Shown here in pieces: positions 61,866-64,000 of a stretch of 64,000 nt of DNA; within the stretch, counting starts at the first letter, position 1, and every line of letters begins with the position of its first letter. The DNA comes from Sapria himalayana (taxonomy: Eukaryota > Streptophyta > Magnoliopsida > Malpighiales > Rafflesiaceae). Where the stretch lies: positions 153,286-217,285 of the forward strand of contig JAREIK010000373.1 of the NCBI GenBank assembly GCA_029783825.1. The letters run 5' to 3'. Made by a program: the position numbers and the translations under genes. The notes beneath the pieces were generated by a model. It was given only the letters and a program-made list of their open reading frames with translations. It was not told the origin of the DNA and made no database searches.

Positions 61866-63213
61866 CTATATGTCTATCTGTCTATCTATCTATTTGTCTA
61901 TCTGTCTATCTATCTATATGTCTTTGTGTCTCAGTGCCTAGTGTCCATCTATGTAACTACCTACCTATCTATCCATCTATATATCTGTCTATCTATCTAT
62001 ATGTCTATCTATCTTTGTCTATCAGTCTAGCTATGTATCTATCTTTATTTCTTTCTATATGTCTATCTGTCTATCTCACTCTCTATCTATTTGTCTATCT
62101 CTTTGTCTGTCAATCAATCTATCAATCTAACTCTCTATTTATCTATCTGTCTATCTATATATCTATATATCTGCCTATTTGCCTATGTGTCTATTTATTT
62201 ATCTGTCTATCTATCTTTCTCTCTATCTGTCTATCTGTCTATCTTTCTATCTATTTGCCTATCTATTGTCTGCTTATCTATCTATCTATCTATCTATTTG
62301 TCTATCTATCTATTTGCCTATCTGTCTATCTGCCTATTTATCTATCTGTCTATCTATTTATATGTTTATCTTTTTATCTATCTTTATATCAATCAATACA
62401 TCTATCTGTCTATCTATCTATCTCTCTATATGTATATCTATCTATATGTCTATATGTCTATCTATATATCTGTATATCTATCTATCTGTCAATCTATCTA
62501 TCTGTCTAAATATCTATCTATCTATCTTTCTACCTATCTGGAAATCTGTCTATAATTATATGTCTATGTGTCTATTTGGAAATTTATCAATCTGTCTAAC
62601 TATCTATCTACCTATCTTTCTATCTGTCTATCTTACTATATGTTTATATATCTGTCTCTCTATTTGTCTATCTCTCTATATGTCTATTTGTATATTTGTC
62701 TATATGTCTATTTGTTTATCTGTCTATCTATCTATCTATTTGTCTATTTGTAGTTTTGCTTATCTATCGATTGATTGATCTGCTTGTCTATCTTTCTATC
62801 TATTTTTCTATCTATCTATTTATTTATATATCTATCTATCTAAATATTTATCTATCTATCTATATATTTATCTATCTGTCTATCTGTCTCTCTATCTATT
62901 TGTCTATCTGTCTATTTAACTATCTATCTATATGCCCATTTATTTATCTGTTTATTTGTCTATCCATCTATCTATTTATTTGTTTACTATCTATCTATAT
63001 TTCTTTCTTTCTATCTTTCTATCAGTCTATCTATCTATCATCTATCTATCTATCTATCTATCTCTATATCTATCTATCTATCTATATATCTTTCTATCTA
63101 TTTGACTATCTATCTATCTACCTATCTGTCTATATGCCTATCTACATATTTGCTTATCTTCCTATCTATCCATCTATCTATTTGTCTATTTATAAATCTA
63201 TCTATAGGTATAT

Positions 63214-64000
63214 CACTTTAAACTACAAGAAAATGTTCATTTACTTAGTGAATTTTAGCAGGGATCAATTACTAGCTAAATTGCGAGAGATTAGCTTGGT
63301 AATAGCAACGAATTTATGATTTTTCATTGAAATAAAAATATGCAACGGATTACGACCGATTAGCGATGAAGTATTTTTCTTAAATTCCATTCAAGAAAAG
63401 CTGGGAATTTAGCAATGGATTAGCGATGGATTAGTGACAAAATATTTTCATAACTTCCGCTCAAAAAAGTTAGAAATTTGGCCACAGATTAGTGATAGAT
63501 TAGCGAGTGAATATTTTTGTAAATTCCACTAAAGAAAAGCGAGGAATTTAGGAACAAATTTTGCGACGGATTTTTCTTAGCTAATAAAATTCTGAATATA
63601 GTGATAAATTTAGAGACAGAATTTCCCAGCTAATAAATCCAAAATTTACCGATGGATTTAGCGATAGAATTTCCCTAGCTAATTACTTTTAAAACATAGT
63701 GATGGATTTCAGCGATGGAATTCCCTAGCTTATAATATCCGTAACATAGTGACAAATTTTAGCGACGAAAAATCTTAAGCTAATTACATCCCGTAATATA
63801 GTGACGGATTTAGCGATGGAATTTCTCTAGCTAATTAAATACTAAATATAGCAATTGATATTAGCGACAAAACTTTTCTAGCAAATTACATCCTGGATAT
63901 AGTGACGGATTTTAGCGACGGATTTTAGCGACGGATTTTAGCGATGGAATTTTCTAGCTAATTAAATCTAGAATATATCGATGGATTTAGCGACGAAACT
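63214..64000 (+). mobile_element. CACTA terminus and subterminal repeats, running off the window
   Basis: The terminus reads CACTTTAAACTACAAGAAAA where the other copies have CACTACAAGAAAA, explained by a 7-bp insertion or duplication within the terminus. A degraded hairpin (GCAGGGATCAATTACTAGC) follows. Then come subterminal repeats TTTAGCGACGGATTTTAGCG and GAATTTCCCTAGCTAATTAA up to the window edge. The first 200 bp align with the right arm at 28,708. Only the start of the element is visible. Confidence 0.85.

Larger units (their letters stand above)
50656..63206. repeat. ~12.5-kb TCTA/TCTG tetranucleotide array (GATA/GACA type)
   Basis: Continuous imperfect repeats of TCTA with many TCTG, TTTA, TCAA and TATA variants on the plus strand. 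Small (AT)n islands lie at about 50,680-50,698, 53,900-53,920, 55,028-55,063 and 58,052-58,072, and a (TG)n at 61,846-61,865. Long plus-strand frames (up to 450 codons at 52,224-53,576) read [15 protein letters not shown]. They exist because the 4-bp unit has no stop in any frame, and they are not genes. The array is bounded on the left by CACTA-like subterminal DNA (50,655) and on the right by a CACTA terminus (63,214). It contains recurrent anchor blocks with starts near 51,025, 52,722, 55,476, 55,793, 57,140, 59,027, 59,150, 59,905, 60,058 and 62,525. Confidence 0.97.

Noticed and set aside
50699..63319. Dozens of long [15 protein letters not shown] reading frames, up to 450 codons
   Set aside because: They track a stop-free 4-bp repeat, overlap each other in all three plus frames, and contain no domain or start context. 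They are repeat artefacts and not hydrophobic proteins.

Overview
The window looks like AT-rich, transposon-dominated nuclear DNA of a flowering plant. Every recognisable coding remnant belongs to a plant transposable element: CACTA/En-Spm (TNP2 plus a plant-transposase second gene), several hAT lineages, a Mutator-like element, a Ty3/gypsy relic and a Ty1/copia relic. Most are broken by stops and frameshifts. I found no intact host gene, no tRNA or rRNA gene and no CRISPR array. Silenced, possibly pericentromeric, heterochromatin would fit. I cannot name the species.

Layout. 1-0.8 kb: GC-richer hAT-like debris with short tandem repeats. 1.6-4.2 kb: minus-strand gypsy relic split by a 527-bp non-autonomous hAT element. 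4.2-10.1 kb: AT-rich DNA with a dispersed repeat and short tandem repeats. 10.1-12.6 kb: 3'-truncated minus-strand hAT copy (family A) lying next to a second hAT terminus. 14.4-15.7 kb: minus-strand copia relic. 17.2-19.3 kb: minus-strand BED/DUF659 hAT pseudogene. 20.1-20.35 kb: three 81-bp tandem repeats. 20.7-21.7 kb: plus-strand family-A relic. 21.9-25.4 kb: another DUF659 hAT relic whose BED end is mirrored in a 1.4-kb palindrome. 26.1-30.1 kb: a large inverted repeat of CACTA terminal sequence with a 1.24-kb (TAGA/CAGA)n array as its loop. 31.4-32.6 kb: Mutator-like relic. 34.2-50.65 kb: a probable large CACTA element. It has a left terminus, an AT satellite of about 534-bp period, a pyrimidine tract, TNP2, a second transposase gene and a tandemly duplicated 3' unit rich in GCN/GTN triplets. 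Nested in that unit is a structurally complete 3,688-bp family-A hAT with a perfect 8-bp target duplication. 50.66-63.2 kb: a roughly 12.5-kb tetranucleotide array (TCTA/TCTG). 63.2-64 kb: another CACTA terminus and its subterminal repeats, running off the window.

The most unusual feature is the association of long TCTA/TCTG (GATA/GACA) arrays with CACTA ends. Both arrays are bordered by CACTA sequence on both sides. Two array-to-terminus junctions appear homologous (GGTATATC followed by CACT), so array and terminus seem to have been copied together. The large array also contains about ten irregularly spaced copies of a 70-150-bp anchor block, so it did not grow only by 4-bp slippage. The long SIYL-type reading frames across the arrays are an artefact of a stop-free 4-bp repeat and are not called as genes.
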